A DNA stretch of 64,000 nt from Streptomyces cirratus (lineage in GTDB: Bacteria; Actinomycetota; Actinomycetes; Streptomycetales; Streptomycetaceae): positions 248,001 to 312,000 of the forward strand of contig NZ_BMVP01000006.1 in assembly GCF_014650775.1 (NCBI RefSeq), in the 5' to 3' direction. A model generated the notes under the pieces. It was not told where the DNA came from. It made no database searches and saw only the letters and a program-made list of their open reading frames with translations. The position numbers and the translations under genes are program-made. This document shows, piece after piece, positions 41,754 to 50,474 of this stretch. The number at the start of each line of letters is the position of its first letter. Positions within the stretch are counted from its first letter, which is position 1.

Positions 41754-42457
41754 CTGCGTACCGTCCGCTTCTCTTCCACCAGGGTGACCACGCACTCGAT
41801 GACCTGCTCCAGCGTCAGTTCGGTGGTGTCCACCTCGACGGCGTCGGCGGCCTTGGCCAGCGGGGAGGTCTTGCGCCCGGAGTCGGCCGCGTCCCGCTTG
41901 ACCAGGGCTTCCTTGGTCGCCGCGAGGTCGGTGGCCTCCTTGCCGCGCAGCTCGCCGTTGCGGCGGGCGGCGCGGGCCTCGGCGGAGGCGGTGAGGAACA
42001 CCTTGAGGTCGGCGTCGGGCAGGACGGTGGTCCCGATGTCCCGGCCCTCGACCACGATGCCCTCGGCGTCCTGGGCGGCCTCGGCGGCGATGGAACGCTG
42101 GAGGTCGGTGATCAGGGCGCGCACCTCGGGCACGGCGCTGACCGCGCTGACCTTGGAGGTGACTTCCTGGGTGCGGATCGGGCCGGAGGCGTCGAGGCCG
42201 TCGACGGTGATGGTGGGCGCGCCCGGGTCCGTGCCGGACACGATGGCGGGCTTGCCGGCCGCGAGCGCTATCGCCTGGGGGTCGTCGGTGTCGATCCCGT
42301 TGGTGATCATCCACCAGGTGATGGCCCGGTACTGGGCACCGGTGTCCAGGTAACGCAGGCCGAGCTTCGCGGCCACGGCCTTGGACGTGCTGGACTTGCC
42401 CGTGCCGGAGGGACCGTCGATGGCGACGATCACGGCGGCCGGAGCTGCGGTTTCCAC
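41750..42457 (-). CDS. cmk: (d)CMP kinase
   Basis: A 235-residue protein beginning with a P-loop AIDGPSGTGKSSTSKAVA (Walker A 15-23) and YLDTGAQYRAITW, the CMP-binding region, with GRDIGTTVLPDADLKVFLTAS in the middle, all characteristic of bacterial Cmk. It phosphorylates CMP and dCMP to diphosphates with ATP. It is the first gene of a coupled cmk-plsC pair. Confidence 0.96.
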   Translation of the reverse strand: METAAPAAVIVAIDGPSGTGKSSTSKAVAAKLGLRYLDTGAQYRAITWWMITNGIDTDDPQAIALAAGKPAIVSGTDPGAPTITVDGLDASGPIRTQEVTSKVSAVSAVPEVRALITDLQRSIAAEAAQDAEGIVVEGRDIGTTVLPDADLKVFLTASAEARAARRNGELRGKEATDLAATKEALVKRDAADSGRKTSPLAKAADAVEVDTTELTLEQVIECVVTLVEEKRTVRR

Positions 42458-42608
42458 GGTGCGGGCACCTTCCTGGTTGCGCGTACGTGTCCGGGCGCGC
42501 CAAAGAGCGCCCCTCCCCCAGGTTACCGGGCATTTCCAGCGCCCCCACCGCCCCGTCCGGAGCCCGGCCTCCCGGGCGGCGCCCCACGGTCCCCGCGCGG
42601 CCCGTGCG

Positions 42609-43697
42609 CTACTGCTGGCGCAGGGCCCAGCCGCGCTCGCGCAGCTCGGCCTCCAGGGCGGCCACGGCCCGCGGCTCCACCATCAGCTGCACGAGGCCCG
42701 CCTGCTGGCCGGTCGCGTGCTCGATCCGGACGTCCTCGATGTTGACCCCGGCCCGGCCGGCGTCCGCGAAGATCCGCGCCAGCTCGCCGGGGCTGTCGCT
42801 GATGAACACCCCGACCGTCTCGTACGCCATGGGCGCCGCCCCGTGCTTGCCCGGGACCCGGACCCGGCCGGCGTTGCCCCGCCTCAGTACGTCCTCGATG
42901 CCGGCCGCCCCGCCCCGCCGCTTCGCCTCGTCGCCGGACTGGAGTCCGCGCAGGGCCTCCACCGTCTCCTCCAGGTCGGCGGCGATCCCGGCCAGTACGT
43001 CGGCCACCGGCCCCGGGTTGGCTGACAGGATCTCCACCCACATCCCCGGGTCGGAGGCCGCGATGCGCGTCACGTCCCGGATGCCCTGCCCGCACAGCCG
43101 GACCGCCGTCTCGTCCGCCTCCTCCAGCCGGGCCGCGACCATGCTCGACACCAGCTGCGGGGTGTGCGAGACGAGCGCCACCGCCCGGTCGTGCGCGTCC
43201 GCGTCCATCACCACCGGGACGGCACGGCACAGGGCCACCAGTTCCAGCGCCAGGTTCAGCACCTCGTGGTCGGTGTCCCGGGCGGGCGTGAGCACCCACG
43301 GCCGGCCCTCGAACAGGTCCGCCGTCGCCGCGAGCGGACCCGAGCGTTCCTTGCCGGCCATCGGGTGCGTGCCGATGTACGCCGACACGTCCGCGCCGAG
43401 TGCCGCGAGCTCCCGGCGCGGGCCGCCCTTGACGCTCGCGACGTCCACGTAGGCCCGGGCGAGGCCGCGCCCGATCGCGTCGGCCAGTGCCGCCGCGACG
43501 TGGGCGGGGGGTACGGCCACGATCGCGAGGTCGACCGTGCCTTCGAGGGGCTCGTCGGTACCCGCGCCCAGGGCGGCGGCCGTACGGGCCTGCGCCGGAT
43601 CGTGGTCGACCAGGTGGACGGTGATCCCCCGGGCGGTCAGGGCGAGCGCCGCGGAGGTGCCGATCAGTCCGGTTCCGATGACGACGGCGGTTCTCAC
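42609..43697 (-). CDS. tyrA: Prephenate dehydrogenase TyrA with ACT domain
   Basis: From GTG 43697 (GGAG six bases upstream) the protein has 362 residues. The NAD-binding motif VVIGTGLIGTSAALAL opens the Rossmann fold. The active-site region GTHPMAGKERSGP and VVMDADAHDRAVALVSHTPQLVSS with the catalytic His follows. The C-terminal ~80 residues (YETVGVFISDSPGELARIFADAGRAGVNIEDVRIEH) form an ACT domain, the likely tyrosine feedback site. It converts prephenate to 4-hydroxyphenylpyruvate. It precedes cmk on the same strand with a 151-bp gap. Confidence 0.95.
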   Translation of the reverse strand: MRTAVVIGTGLIGTSAALALTARGITVHLVDHDPAQARTAAALGAGTDEPLEGTVDLAIVAVPPAHVAAALADAIGRGLARAYVDVASVKGGPRRELAALGADVSAYIGTHPMAGKERSGPLAATADLFEGRPWVLTPARDTDHEVLNLALELVALCRAVPVVMDADAHDRAVALVSHTPQLVSSMVAARLEEADETAVRLCGQGIRDVTRIAASDPGMWVEILSANPGPVADVLAGIAADLEETVEALRGLQSGDEAKRRGGAAGIEDVLRRGNAGRVRVPGKHGAAPMAYETVGVFISDSPGELARIFADAGRAGVNIEDVRIEHATGQQAGLVQLMVEPRAVAALEAELRERGWALRQQ

Positions 43698-43794
43698 GGG
43701 GCGCTCCAGGGTGATCGCGTGACTGCGGGCCTGACTCAGGGTAGCCAGCCCCGTCGGGCCGTGGCCCGTCGCCCGCTGCGGTAGAACGGGCGGC

Positions 43795-44136
43795 ATGATC
43801 TTCCACATCGTCCCGCTCGCCGACTGGACCGCCGCGCCCGATCTCCCGTACGCCCCGCCCTCGCTCGCCTCGGAGGGGTTCGTGCACTGCTCGGCGGACC
43901 GTGCGACCGCGCTGGCGATCGTCGAGTCCCACTACCGGGAGACGCCCGGCACCCTGCTGGCCGTGGAACTCGACGAGGGGGCGCTGCTCCCGGAGGTCCG
44001 CCGTGAGGGTGATTCCGGCGGCCTCTACCCGCACGTCCACGGTCCGCTGAACCGGGACGCCGTGGGCCACGTGTGGGAGGTCGTACGCACACCAGGCCGT
44101 CCCGCCTCACTGGCCCCATGGCGGCCGGGAAACTGA
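43795..44136 (+). CDS. DUF952 family protein
   Basis: A 113-residue protein with the DUF952 pattern: IFHIVPLADWTAAP at the start, ASEGFVHCSADRATALAIVESHY in the middle, and YPHVHGPLNRDAVGHVWEV near the end. The HCS and YPHxYGP-like segments are conserved and look like an active site of ADP-ribosyltransferase-like or glutathione-transferase-adjacent folds, but no activity is established. It is divergent from tyrA, and its ATG has no clear Shine-Dalgarno. Confidence 0.88.
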   Translation: MIFHIVPLADWTAAPDLPYAPPSLASEGFVHCSADRATALAIVESHYRETPGTLLAVELDEGALLPEVRREGDSGGLYPHVHGPLNRDAVGHVWEVVRTPGRPASLAPWRPGN

Positions 44137-44234
44137 GGCAAGGTCGGACAGCATGGCGCGGCGGGCTTTCCCCGGGAGCCGTCGCACGCCAGGATGCTGC
44201 TCGCCCAGCGGCCACGAAGCGAGGAGAACGTCCC

Positions 44235-44696
44235 ATGAGCGAGCCCACACCCACCGCGCGGCGCACGGTCCTGGCGGCAGGGGCGGTGGCCCTGGCGGGC
44301 GGCGCCCTGGCCGGCTGCGGCGGCAACGACAAGCCGGCGGCCGGGTCCGCCAGCGCCGAGGCACCCAAGCCCGCCGCCACTCCCACGCCCTCCTCCGGGG
44401 GCGCCGGCAAGCCGCTCCTCGCGTCCTCGTCCGTCCCGGTGGGCGGCGGGACGATCCTCAAGGCCGAGAAGCTGGTGGTCACCCAGCCCACGGCGGGCTC
44501 GTTCCGCTGCTTCTCGGCGGTGTGCACGCACCAGGGCTGCCTCGTGGGCACCGTGGCGGACGGCACCATCGACTGCCTTTGCCACGGCAGCAAGTTCAAG
44601 ATCGCCGACGGGGCGGTGGCCCACGGCCCGGCGACCCGGCCGCTGCCGGAGCAGCAGATCAACGTGGCCCCGAACGGCGAAATCTCCCTCGCGTAG
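44235..44696 (+). CDS. Tat-exported Rieske [2Fe-2S] lipoprotein
   Basis: A 153-residue protein; GAGGAG precedes the ATG. It begins with a twin-arginine signal (TARRTVLAAGAVALAGGALAGC) that also has a lipobox at Cys28, so it should be folded in the cytoplasm, exported by Tat and lipid-anchored. After a Pro/Ala-rich linker the Rieske domain shows CTHQGC (Cys97, His99, Cys102) and CLCHGS (Cys114, Cys116, His117): Cys97/His99 and Cys114/His117 bind the cluster and Cys102/Cys116 form the disulfide. Its redox partner is unknown, and no oxidase or cytochrome genes are adjacent. Confidence 0.92.
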   Translation: MSEPTPTARRTVLAAGAVALAGGALAGCGGNDKPAAGSASAEAPKPAATPTPSSGGAGKPLLASSSVPVGGGTILKAEKLVVTQPTAGSFRCFSAVCTHQGCLVGTVADGTIDCLCHGSKFKIADGAVAHGPATRPLPEQQINVAPNGEISLA

Positions 44697-44723
44697 GGGC
44701 ACGTCCCCGCCTACGCTCCGGGG

Positions 44724-45479
44724 ATGAACGAGCCCGCGCCCGCAGAACACCTCGCCCTGGTACGCGACCACACGGTCTACGCGTGCGTCATGGGCTCCCG
44801 GGCGTTCGGCCTGGCGACGGAGGCGAGCGACACCGACCGGCGCGGTGTCTACCTCGCCCCGACGCCGCTGTTCTGGCGCTTTGAGAAGCCGCCGAGCCAT
44901 GTCGCGGGGCCCCGGGACGAGGAGTTCTCCTGGGAGCTGGAACGTTTCTGCGACCTCGCCCTGCGGGCCAATCCGAACGTCCTGGAGTGCCTGCACTCGC
45001 CCCTGGTGGAACGGCTCACCCCGCTCGGCGAGGAGCTCATCTCTCTGCGTCCGGCCTTCCTCTCGCGCCAGGCCCACACGAGCTTCACCCGCTACGCCGC
45101 CGGCCAGCACCGCAAGCTCCTCTCGGACGTCCGCACGCACGGCGCCCCGCGCTGGAAGCACGCCATGCACCTGCTGCGCCTGCTCCTGTCCTGCCGCGAC
45201 CTGCTGCGCACGGGCCGCCTGACGATCGACGTGACCCCGCACCGCGACCGCCTCCTCGCGGTCAGGCGCGGCGAACTGGCCTGGGCGGAAACGGACGCCT
45301 GGATGTCCCGCCTCACCCGGGACTGCGACTCCGCCCTGCTCAAAACGCCGCTCCCCGCCGAACCGGACCACGCCCGCGTATCCGACTTCCTGCACCGAGC
45401 CCGCCACGCCTCGGCCACCGCGCGAATGGGACACCCCGCTACGGGTACCCGCACAAGGACAGCCACATTGGGCGGTTGA
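44724..45479 (+). CDS. RlaP-type nucleotidyltransferase (PF10127-like)
   Basis: A 251-residue protein with the polymerase-beta-type catalytic motif MGSRAFGLATEASDTDRRGVY (Gly-Ser then D-x-D) about residues 24-44. A helical C-terminal half follows (SFTRYAAGQHRKL; WKHAMHLLRLLLSCRDLLRTG), like the RNA-ligase-adjacent nucleotidyltransferases. The substrate is unknown; no RNA ligase gene adjoins it. TACGCT ends 6 nt before the ATG and there is no Shine-Dalgarno, suggesting a leaderless message. The last ~20 residues (ATGTRTRTATLGG) look unlike the rest and may reflect a shifted 3' end. Confidence 0.78.
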   Translation: MNEPAPAEHLALVRDHTVYACVMGSRAFGLATEASDTDRRGVYLAPTPLFWRFEKPPSHVAGPRDEEFSWELERFCDLALRANPNVLECLHSPLVERLTPLGEELISLRPAFLSRQAHTSFTRYAAGQHRKLLSDVRTHGAPRWKHAMHLLRLLLSCRDLLRTGRLTIDVTPHRDRLLAVRRGELAWAETDAWMSRLTRDCDSALLKTPLPAEPDHARVSDFLHRARHASATARMGHPATGTRTRTATLGG

Positions 45480-45539
45480 CGAAGCCACTCCGGGAAGGCC
45501 TCTCCGCGTCGTGCGGGGCGCCCGGGCAGAGGAGTCGGC

Positions 45540-46874
45540 ATGCCGGACCCGAACATGCTCGCCGCACGCCTGGCGGGGCGGGCCGTCGCCTATCTGCGCT
45601 CGCGCATGTGGGTCATCCCGGTGGCCTGTCTGTTCGCGGGTGTGGGGTTGTGCCTGGGCACCCTGGCCATCGACCGCGCCAGCGGCTACCACCTCTTGGA
45701 CAACGGCCTGGTGGGCACCTCCTCGACCGCCGACTCGATCCTCAGCTCGGTCGCCGCCACGATGACGACCCTGATCCCCCTCGTGCTCACGATCACCACC
45801 GTGACGGTGCAGCTCGCGATGGGGCAGTTCTCGCCCCGGATCGTGGCCGCCCTGCTGCACGACCGCGTCAGCCAGTGGGCCATGGGACTGTTCACGGCCA
45901 CGTTCGCCTTCGCCATCGTGGCGATGCGCAACACCCGGGCGAGTCCGGACGGGGTTCCCGGCCTGACCGTCCTCACGGCGTACGTACTCGTCCTGGCCAG
46001 CGTCGTCGGTCTCGTCCTGTACGTCCACCACTCCAGCCGCTCGCTGCGGGCGGCCGGCCTCATCGACCTGGTCGGCGACCACACCCACCGTGAGATCGAC
46101 CGCCTGTATCCGGTCGAGCCGCAGGAACGGCCGGGGCCGCCGCGCCCGAAGACCGTCGACGCGCCGCCGACGTCCGCGACGGGCGTGCGGCACATCGTGG
46201 CGAACGCCGGCGCACCGGGGATCCTCGTCCGTCTCGACCTCGTCCGGCTGGTGCGGCTGGCCGCTCGTGCCGACTGCGTGCTGGAGACCGTCCCGATGAT
46301 GGGGGACTTCGTCCACGCCGGCAGCCCGCTCTTCCGCGTGCGCGGCGAGATCGGCCGTCTCGACCAGAGCGCACTTCGCCACGCGGTCCACCTCGGCGAC
46401 GAACGCACGCACGAGGACGACTGCGCCTACGGCATCCGCAAGCTGGTCGACATCGCCGAGCGCAGCATCGCCCAGCCCTTCAACGACCCCACCACCGCCG
46501 TCCAGTCGATCGACCGGGTGCACGACTGCCTGCGCCAGCTCGCGTGCCGGTCCTTCCCCTCGGGCCGCCACTGCGACGAGGACGGCGCGGTCCGGGTGAT
46601 CACCCGAAGTCTCACCTGGGACGGTTACGTCCGCCTGGCACTGGACGAGATCCGGCTCGCGGGCTGCTCCACCCCGCAGGTCACCCGGCGCGTGTGCGCC
46701 TTGATCGATGACCTCAAGAGCCTGGCACCACGCGGACGCCAGGAGCCTTTGGACCGGCAGCTGCGTCTGCTGGAGGCGGCGGTCCGCCGGACCTACGAGG
46801 ACGAGGAGGACATCGCCGCAGCGCTCACCCCCGACTACCAGGGGATCGGCTCCGGCAGCGATGTCACTCACTGA
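45540..46874 (+). CDS. DUF2254 membrane protein
   Basis: A 444-residue protein with GAGGAG before its ATG. Four hydrophobic spans occupy the first ~165 residues (VIPVACLFAGVGLCLGTLAI; TTLIPLVLTITTVTVQLAM; MGLFTATFAFAIVAM; LTAYVLVLASVVGLVLYV). The segment SAATMTTLIPLVLTITTVTVQLAMGQFSPR-like is the DUF2254 signature. A ~270-residue cytoplasmic part follows (GFVHAG-type strand VPMMGDFVHAGSPLFRVRG; DCAYGIRKLVDIAERSIAQPFNDPTTAVQSIDRVHDCL). Its function is unknown, possibly a channel or envelope protein. It converges with the NAD-operon gene for ADP-ribosylglycohydrolase. Confidence 0.87.
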   Translation: MPDPNMLAARLAGRAVAYLRSRMWVIPVACLFAGVGLCLGTLAIDRASGYHLLDNGLVGTSSTADSILSSVAATMTTLIPLVLTITTVTVQLAMGQFSPRIVAALLHDRVSQWAMGLFTATFAFAIVAMRNTRASPDGVPGLTVLTAYVLVLASVVGLVLYVHHSSRSLRAAGLIDLVGDHTHREIDRLYPVEPQERPGPPRPKTVDAPPTSATGVRHIVANAGAPGILVRLDLVRLVRLAARADCVLETVPMMGDFVHAGSPLFRVRGEIGRLDQSALRHAVHLGDERTHEDDCAYGIRKLVDIAERSIAQPFNDPTTAVQSIDRVHDCLRQLACRSFPSGRHCDEDGAVRVITRSLTWDGYVRLALDEIRLAGCSTPQVTRRVCALIDDLKSLAPRGRQEPLDRQLRLLEAAVRRTYEDEEDIAAALTPDYQGIGSGSDVTH

Positions 46875-46949
46875 CCGTGCCGGGCTGACGCGACCACGGC
46901 ACCGGGGCCGGGACTGGCCATGTGCTGCTGCCCGGTGTCATGAACGCAG

Positions 46950-47999
46950 TCAGGCGTCCCAGAGGGAGCCGAACCCCAGGAGTTCGTCGCGGTGTTCGAT
47001 CCGGCTCTGCCAGTCCGCGGGCCAGGCGCCGGCGCCCAGGTGCGCGCCGGCGAAGGCGCCGGTGAGGCAGGCGATCGAGTCCGAGTCGCCCTTGGTGCAG
47101 GCCGCGCGGCGCAGGGCCGTCAGGGGGGCCTCCGGGAAGAGGAGGAAGCACTGGAGGGCGGTGGCGAGGGCCTCCTCGGCGATCCAGCCGTCGCCGGTGG
47201 TGAGACAGGGGTCCGTCTCCGGGGACGGCTCGCGCAGGGCCGTGGCGAGGTGGTTCAGGGCGGTGAGGCACTCGTCCCAGCCGCGCGCGACGAAGGACTC
47301 CGGGGTGGCGTCCGACCCCGTGCGCATCCACAGGTCGCCGAGCCAGCGCTCGTGGTAGCGGGTGCGGTGGTCCAGGGCGTAGGAGCGGAGCAGGCCGACG
47401 AGTCCCGTGGGCTCCGTACCCCGCGCCAGCAGGTGGACGGCGTACGCCGTCAGGTCGGAGGCCGCGAGCGCCGTCGGGTGGCCGTGCGTGAGGGCCGACT
47501 GCAACTGGGCCGCTCCCGCCCGCTCCTCCTGCGTCCAGCCGGGCACCAGGCCCACCGGCGCCACCCGCATGTTCGCCCCGCAGCCCTTTGAGCCGGTCTG
47601 GCTGGCCTCGCGCCAGTCCCGCTGCGGCTCGTCCAGCAGCCGGCAGGCCCGCAGGCAGGTGTTGCCGGGGGCCCGGTCGTTCTCCGGGGAGTGGTACCAG
47701 TCGACGAACTCCTCCCGGACCGGACGCGTCAGCCGCAGCGGGCCGATCGGGCCGCGCTCCGTCGCCGTCCGGATGCCGCGCGCCAGCGCCAGTGTCATCT
47801 GGGTGTCGTCCGTGATGAGCGCCGGGCGGGGCAGCCGCATCTCGCGCCAGGGGCCGGTCTTGGCGAGGATCGACGGCACGTCGTGGAACTCCGTCGGGAA
47901 GCCCAGGGCGTCGCCCAGGGCCAGGCCCATCAGGGCGCCGGTCGCGGCGCGCTTGGCCGAGGGGGCCTTGGCCTGCGTCGCGGTGGTCGTCTGCGTCAT
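46950..47999 (-). CDS. ADP-ribosylglycohydrolase (DraG/ARH family)
   Basis: A 349-residue protein starting at ATG that overlaps the nrtR stop (ATGA). ARH motifs are visible: GALMGLALGDALGFPTEF (N-terminal), LITDDTQMTLALARG with the magnesium-binding TDDT, and CTKGDSDSIACLTGAFAGAHLGAG (GDxDS) near the end. It should remove ADP-ribose from a protein, nucleic acid or small molecule. As the last gene of pnuC-nadR-nrtR, it may recycle ADP-ribose or tune an ADP-ribosylated target to NAD status; this is inference. Confidence 0.9.
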   Translation of the reverse strand: MTQTTTATQAKAPSAKRAATGALMGLALGDALGFPTEFHDVPSILAKTGPWREMRLPRPALITDDTQMTLALARGIRTATERGPIGPLRLTRPVREEFVDWYHSPENDRAPGNTCLRACRLLDEPQRDWREASQTGSKGCGANMRVAPVGLVPGWTQEERAGAAQLQSALTHGHPTALAASDLTAYAVHLLARGTEPTGLVGLLRSYALDHRTRYHERWLGDLWMRTGSDATPESFVARGWDECLTALNHLATALREPSPETDPCLTTGDGWIAEEALATALQCFLLFPEAPLTALRRAACTKGDSDSIACLTGAFAGAHLGAGAWPADWQSRIEHRDELLGFGSLWDA

Positions 48000-48727
48000 C
48001 GCGGGTGTCCTTCCGTGGGGCGGAGCAAGGGCGGGTGCAGGACCGTCGCCGGCCCGGGGCGGTAGAGCGCGGCCGGTTTGCCCCGGCCACCGGTCAGCCG
48101 GGCGGCTCCGGGAACCGCCTCGACGAAGCCGGGCGTGGCCAGGACCTTGCGGCGGAAGTTGGGGCGGTCCAGGGCGGTGTCCCAGACGGTCTCGTAGACG
48201 GCCTGGAGCTCGCCGAGGGTGAACTCGGGCGGGCAGAACGCGGTGGCCAGGCAGGTGTACTCCAGCTTCGAGCCGACCCGGGAGCGGGCGTCGGAGAGGA
48301 TCACCGCGTGGTCGAACGCCAGGCCGGCCGCCCCGTCCACGGGCACCCACCGCGCCCGGTCGGCGTCACCGCCGCCCTCCGCCGCGGGCTCGGGCATGTC
48401 GGGGACCAGCGCGGTGAACGCCACCGACACCACCCGCATCCGGGGGTCCCGGCCGGGTTCGCTGTAGGTGCGCAGCTGTTCGAGGTGCAGGGCTGCCACC
48501 AGGGCGGGTGACAGGCCCGTCTCCTCGGCGAGTTCCCGGCGCGCGGCCGTCTCGGCCGACTCCCGGGGCAGTATGAAACCGCCGGGGAGCGCCCAGGCAC
48601 CCGCGTACGGTTCCTGGCCGCGCCGGATCAGCAGGACGTGCAGGGCGCCGGCCCGTACGGTGAACACAGCGAGGTCGACGGTCACGGCGAACGGCTCGAA
48701 GGCGCGGGGGTCGTAGGCCGTGTTCAC
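47996..48727 (-). CDS. nrtR: NrtR: NUDIX-related regulator of NAD metabolism
   Basis: A 243-residue protein starting at GTG (overlap GTGA with nadR). The N-terminal Nudix domain keeps the full box: GGFILPRESAETAARRELAEETGL. The C-terminal ~90 residues (FCPPEFTLGELQAVYETVWDTALDRPNFRRKVLAT) are the winged-helix part of NrtR, which dimerises and binds operator DNA. Family members sense ADP-ribose or NAD derivatives and repress NAD biosynthesis or salvage genes. Its operon contains pnuC and nadR, and a perfect palindrome lies directly upstream of pnuC, so autoregulation is likely. Many NrtR proteins have lost the Nudix residues; this one has not. Confidence 0.92.
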   Translation of the reverse strand: MNTAYDPRAFEPFAVTVDLAVFTVRAGALHVLLIRRGQEPYAGAWALPGGFILPRESAETAARRELAEETGLSPALVAALHLEQLRTYSEPGRDPRMRVVSVAFTALVPDMPEPAAEGGGDADRARWVPVDGAAGLAFDHAVILSDARSRVGSKLEYTCLATAFCPPEFTLGELQAVYETVWDTALDRPNFRRKVLATPGFVEAVPGAARLTGGRGKPAALYRPGPATVLHPPLLRPTEGHPR

Positions 48728-49854
48728 GCCTCCCCCGTGCCGGGCAGCCGGACGTTCTCTGGCAGCGGGTCCGCGAAGTACCAGCCCTCGGCCAGCAGTT
48801 CGTCGACCGCAGTCACGGCCGCCGCCAGCCGCGCCTCGCGATCGCCGCGCACGACCAGGAAACGTCTGCCGGTCCGCTCCAGTTCCTCCCGGAACCTGCC
48901 GGTCATCCAGGGCCGCAGGTGTTCTCCGTCGCGCAGGCCGTCGTCCTCGAACGGCACGTCCGCGTCGTCCGTCAGCAGGTACAGGTCCCGCCGGGTCAGG
49001 GCGGCGATCTTCTCGGTCTCCTCGCTGCGGGTCCCCAGGTACCGCTCGTGCCAGATCCCGGTGGCGAAGGAGTCGGTGTCGCAGAACAGCACCGGCGAGC
49101 CCAGCCGAGCGGCGTGCTCCTCCTGCGCGTCCTGGCGGCGGGCGATCACCGGGAACTCCCGGGACGCGAAGGACACGTCAGCCCAGGAGGCGTCCGGGTC
49201 CACGGCCCGCGCCGCCGCGAGTTTCTCCTCGCTGTAGCGGCGCCCGTACTCGGCGACCCAGCCGGTCTTCGACCACACCCCGCCGCGCCGCCGGTAGTGG
49301 GCCGCGAGGTCCCGGGACAGGGTCGTGGTGCCCGTGGACTCGGCGCCCAGGACGACGACCCGCCGGGTCAGGGCGGCCCGGACGCCGGGGCCGAGGAACT
49401 CCCAGCAGCCGGCCGGGTCGGCGCGTACGGCCTTACCCGACACCGGGAACAGCGTCCGCTCCCGGTCCACGAGGACCTCCTGCGCGCCGAACCGCCGCGC
49501 GAGTTCGCCCCCGTACGCCTCCGAGGTGAAGACGGCGTCCACGCGCCGGGGCACCGCGGCCCGGAAGATCGCCATGTGCGCCTCCCAGACCGCGGGGTCG
49601 TGCAGGTCCACCGGGACGTCGTCGACCGCGCCCACCACCTGCGCACCCGGGTGTTCCTCGCGCAGCCACGCGACCCGGTCCGCCAGCGGCACCGACTCGA
49701 CGGAGGCCGCGCAGACCAGGACGGTCAGCCGCTCGCACTGGTCCTGGGCGGTGCGCACCAGGTGGTGGTGGCCGGCGTGCGGCGGATAGAACTTGCCCAG
49801 CACCAGCCCGTGCCCGTACCGCTTCCCGCCGGCCGTACCGCTCGTGGCACTCAT
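48724..49854 (-). CDS. nadR: NadR-like NMN adenylyltransferase / ribosylnicotinamide kinase
   Basis: A 376-residue protein; its ATG overlaps the pnuC stop (ATGA). Residues about 12-175 are the NMN adenylyltransferase: HGLVLGKFYPPHAGHHHLVRTA with the GxFxPxHxGH motif, and a C-terminal nucleotide-binding ISxT-like region. The kinase half begins VVVLGAESTGTTTLSRDLA. Here the Walker A lysine (GK[ST]) is replaced by Thr, although the surrounding P-loop and LFCDTDSFATGIWHERYLG are intact. There is no N-terminal helix-turn-helix, so it is not the enterobacterial repressor form. It should turn nicotinamide riboside imported by PnuC into NMN and NAD. Confidence 0.9.
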   Translation of the reverse strand: MSATSGTAGGKRYGHGLVLGKFYPPHAGHHHLVRTAQDQCERLTVLVCAASVESVPLADRVAWLREEHPGAQVVGAVDDVPVDLHDPAVWEAHMAIFRAAVPRRVDAVFTSEAYGGELARRFGAQEVLVDRERTLFPVSGKAVRADPAGCWEFLGPGVRAALTRRVVVLGAESTGTTTLSRDLAAHYRRRGGVWSKTGWVAEYGRRYSEEKLAAARAVDPDASWADVSFASREFPVIARRQDAQEEHAARLGSPVLFCDTDSFATGIWHERYLGTRSEETEKIAALTRRDLYLLTDDADVPFEDDGLRDGEHLRPWMTGRFREELERTGRRFLVVRGDREARLAAAVTAVDELLAEGWYFADPLPENVRLPGTGEA

Positions 49855-50459
49855 ACCGTCGCCTCCACGGCCCCGCGGGTGCCGCGGCCCGGCAGCTCGC
49901 GGCGCCAGCCCGCCAGCCCGGCCACGCACAGGAGCAGGAAGCCGCCGTAGAGGACGGAGGTCAGGTAGAGCCCCTTGTAGACGTACAGGGGGATGTAGAC
50001 GAGGTCGGCGGCGATCCACAGCCACCAGGACTCCAGGAGCTTGCGGCACTGCCCGTAGGTGGCCATGAGGGACAGTGCGGTGGTCAGCGCGTCCCAGAAC
50101 GGGACGGTGGAGTCGGTGACCCTGCCGAGCAGCAGGGTCAGACCGAGCACCCCCACCGCCCCCGCCGCGGCGAGCGCGGCCCATTCGGCGCGCGTGGTGC
50201 GGCGCACCGGCAGGGCCCGGGCGGTTCCTGGTCCACCCCCGTGGGTCCAGGACCACCAGCCGTACGCGGCGAGGGCGATGAAGACGATCTGCAGTCCGGC
50301 GTCGGCATAGAGGCCGGTCCGGGCGAACAGCACGATGAAGAAGACGTTGTTGGCAATGCCGATCGGCCAGTTGGCGATGTGCTGCCGGGCCACCAGCCAG
50401 ACGCACAAGGCGCCCGTGGCCGATCCGAGGACCTCGGTCCAGCTCGTGTTCCAGCCCAT
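49851..50459 (-). CDS. pnuC: PnuC nicotinamide riboside transporter
   Basis: From ATG 50459 (GGGAGGGGGG upstream) the protein has 202 residues and about seven hydrophobic spans. The PnuC signature is visible: WLVARQHIANWPIGIANNVFFIVLFARTGLYADAGLQIVFIALAAYGWWSW, with the W-rich YGWWSW segment, and SWWLWIAADLVYIPLYVYKGLYLTS. It carries nicotinamide riboside across the membrane by facilitated diffusion, trapped by phosphorylation. It is the first gene of the NAD-salvage operon and sits just behind the palindromic operator. Confidence 0.92.
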   Translation of the reverse strand: MGWNTSWTEVLGSATGALCVWLVARQHIANWPIGIANNVFFIVLFARTGLYADAGLQIVFIALAAYGWWSWTHGGGPGTARALPVRRTTRAEWAALAAAGAVGVLGLTLLLGRVTDSTVPFWDALTTALSLMATYGQCRKLLESWWLWIAADLVYIPLYVYKGLYLTSVLYGGFLLLCVAGLAGWRRELPGRGTRGAVEATV

Positions 50460-50474
50460 GACTGCCCCCCTCCC

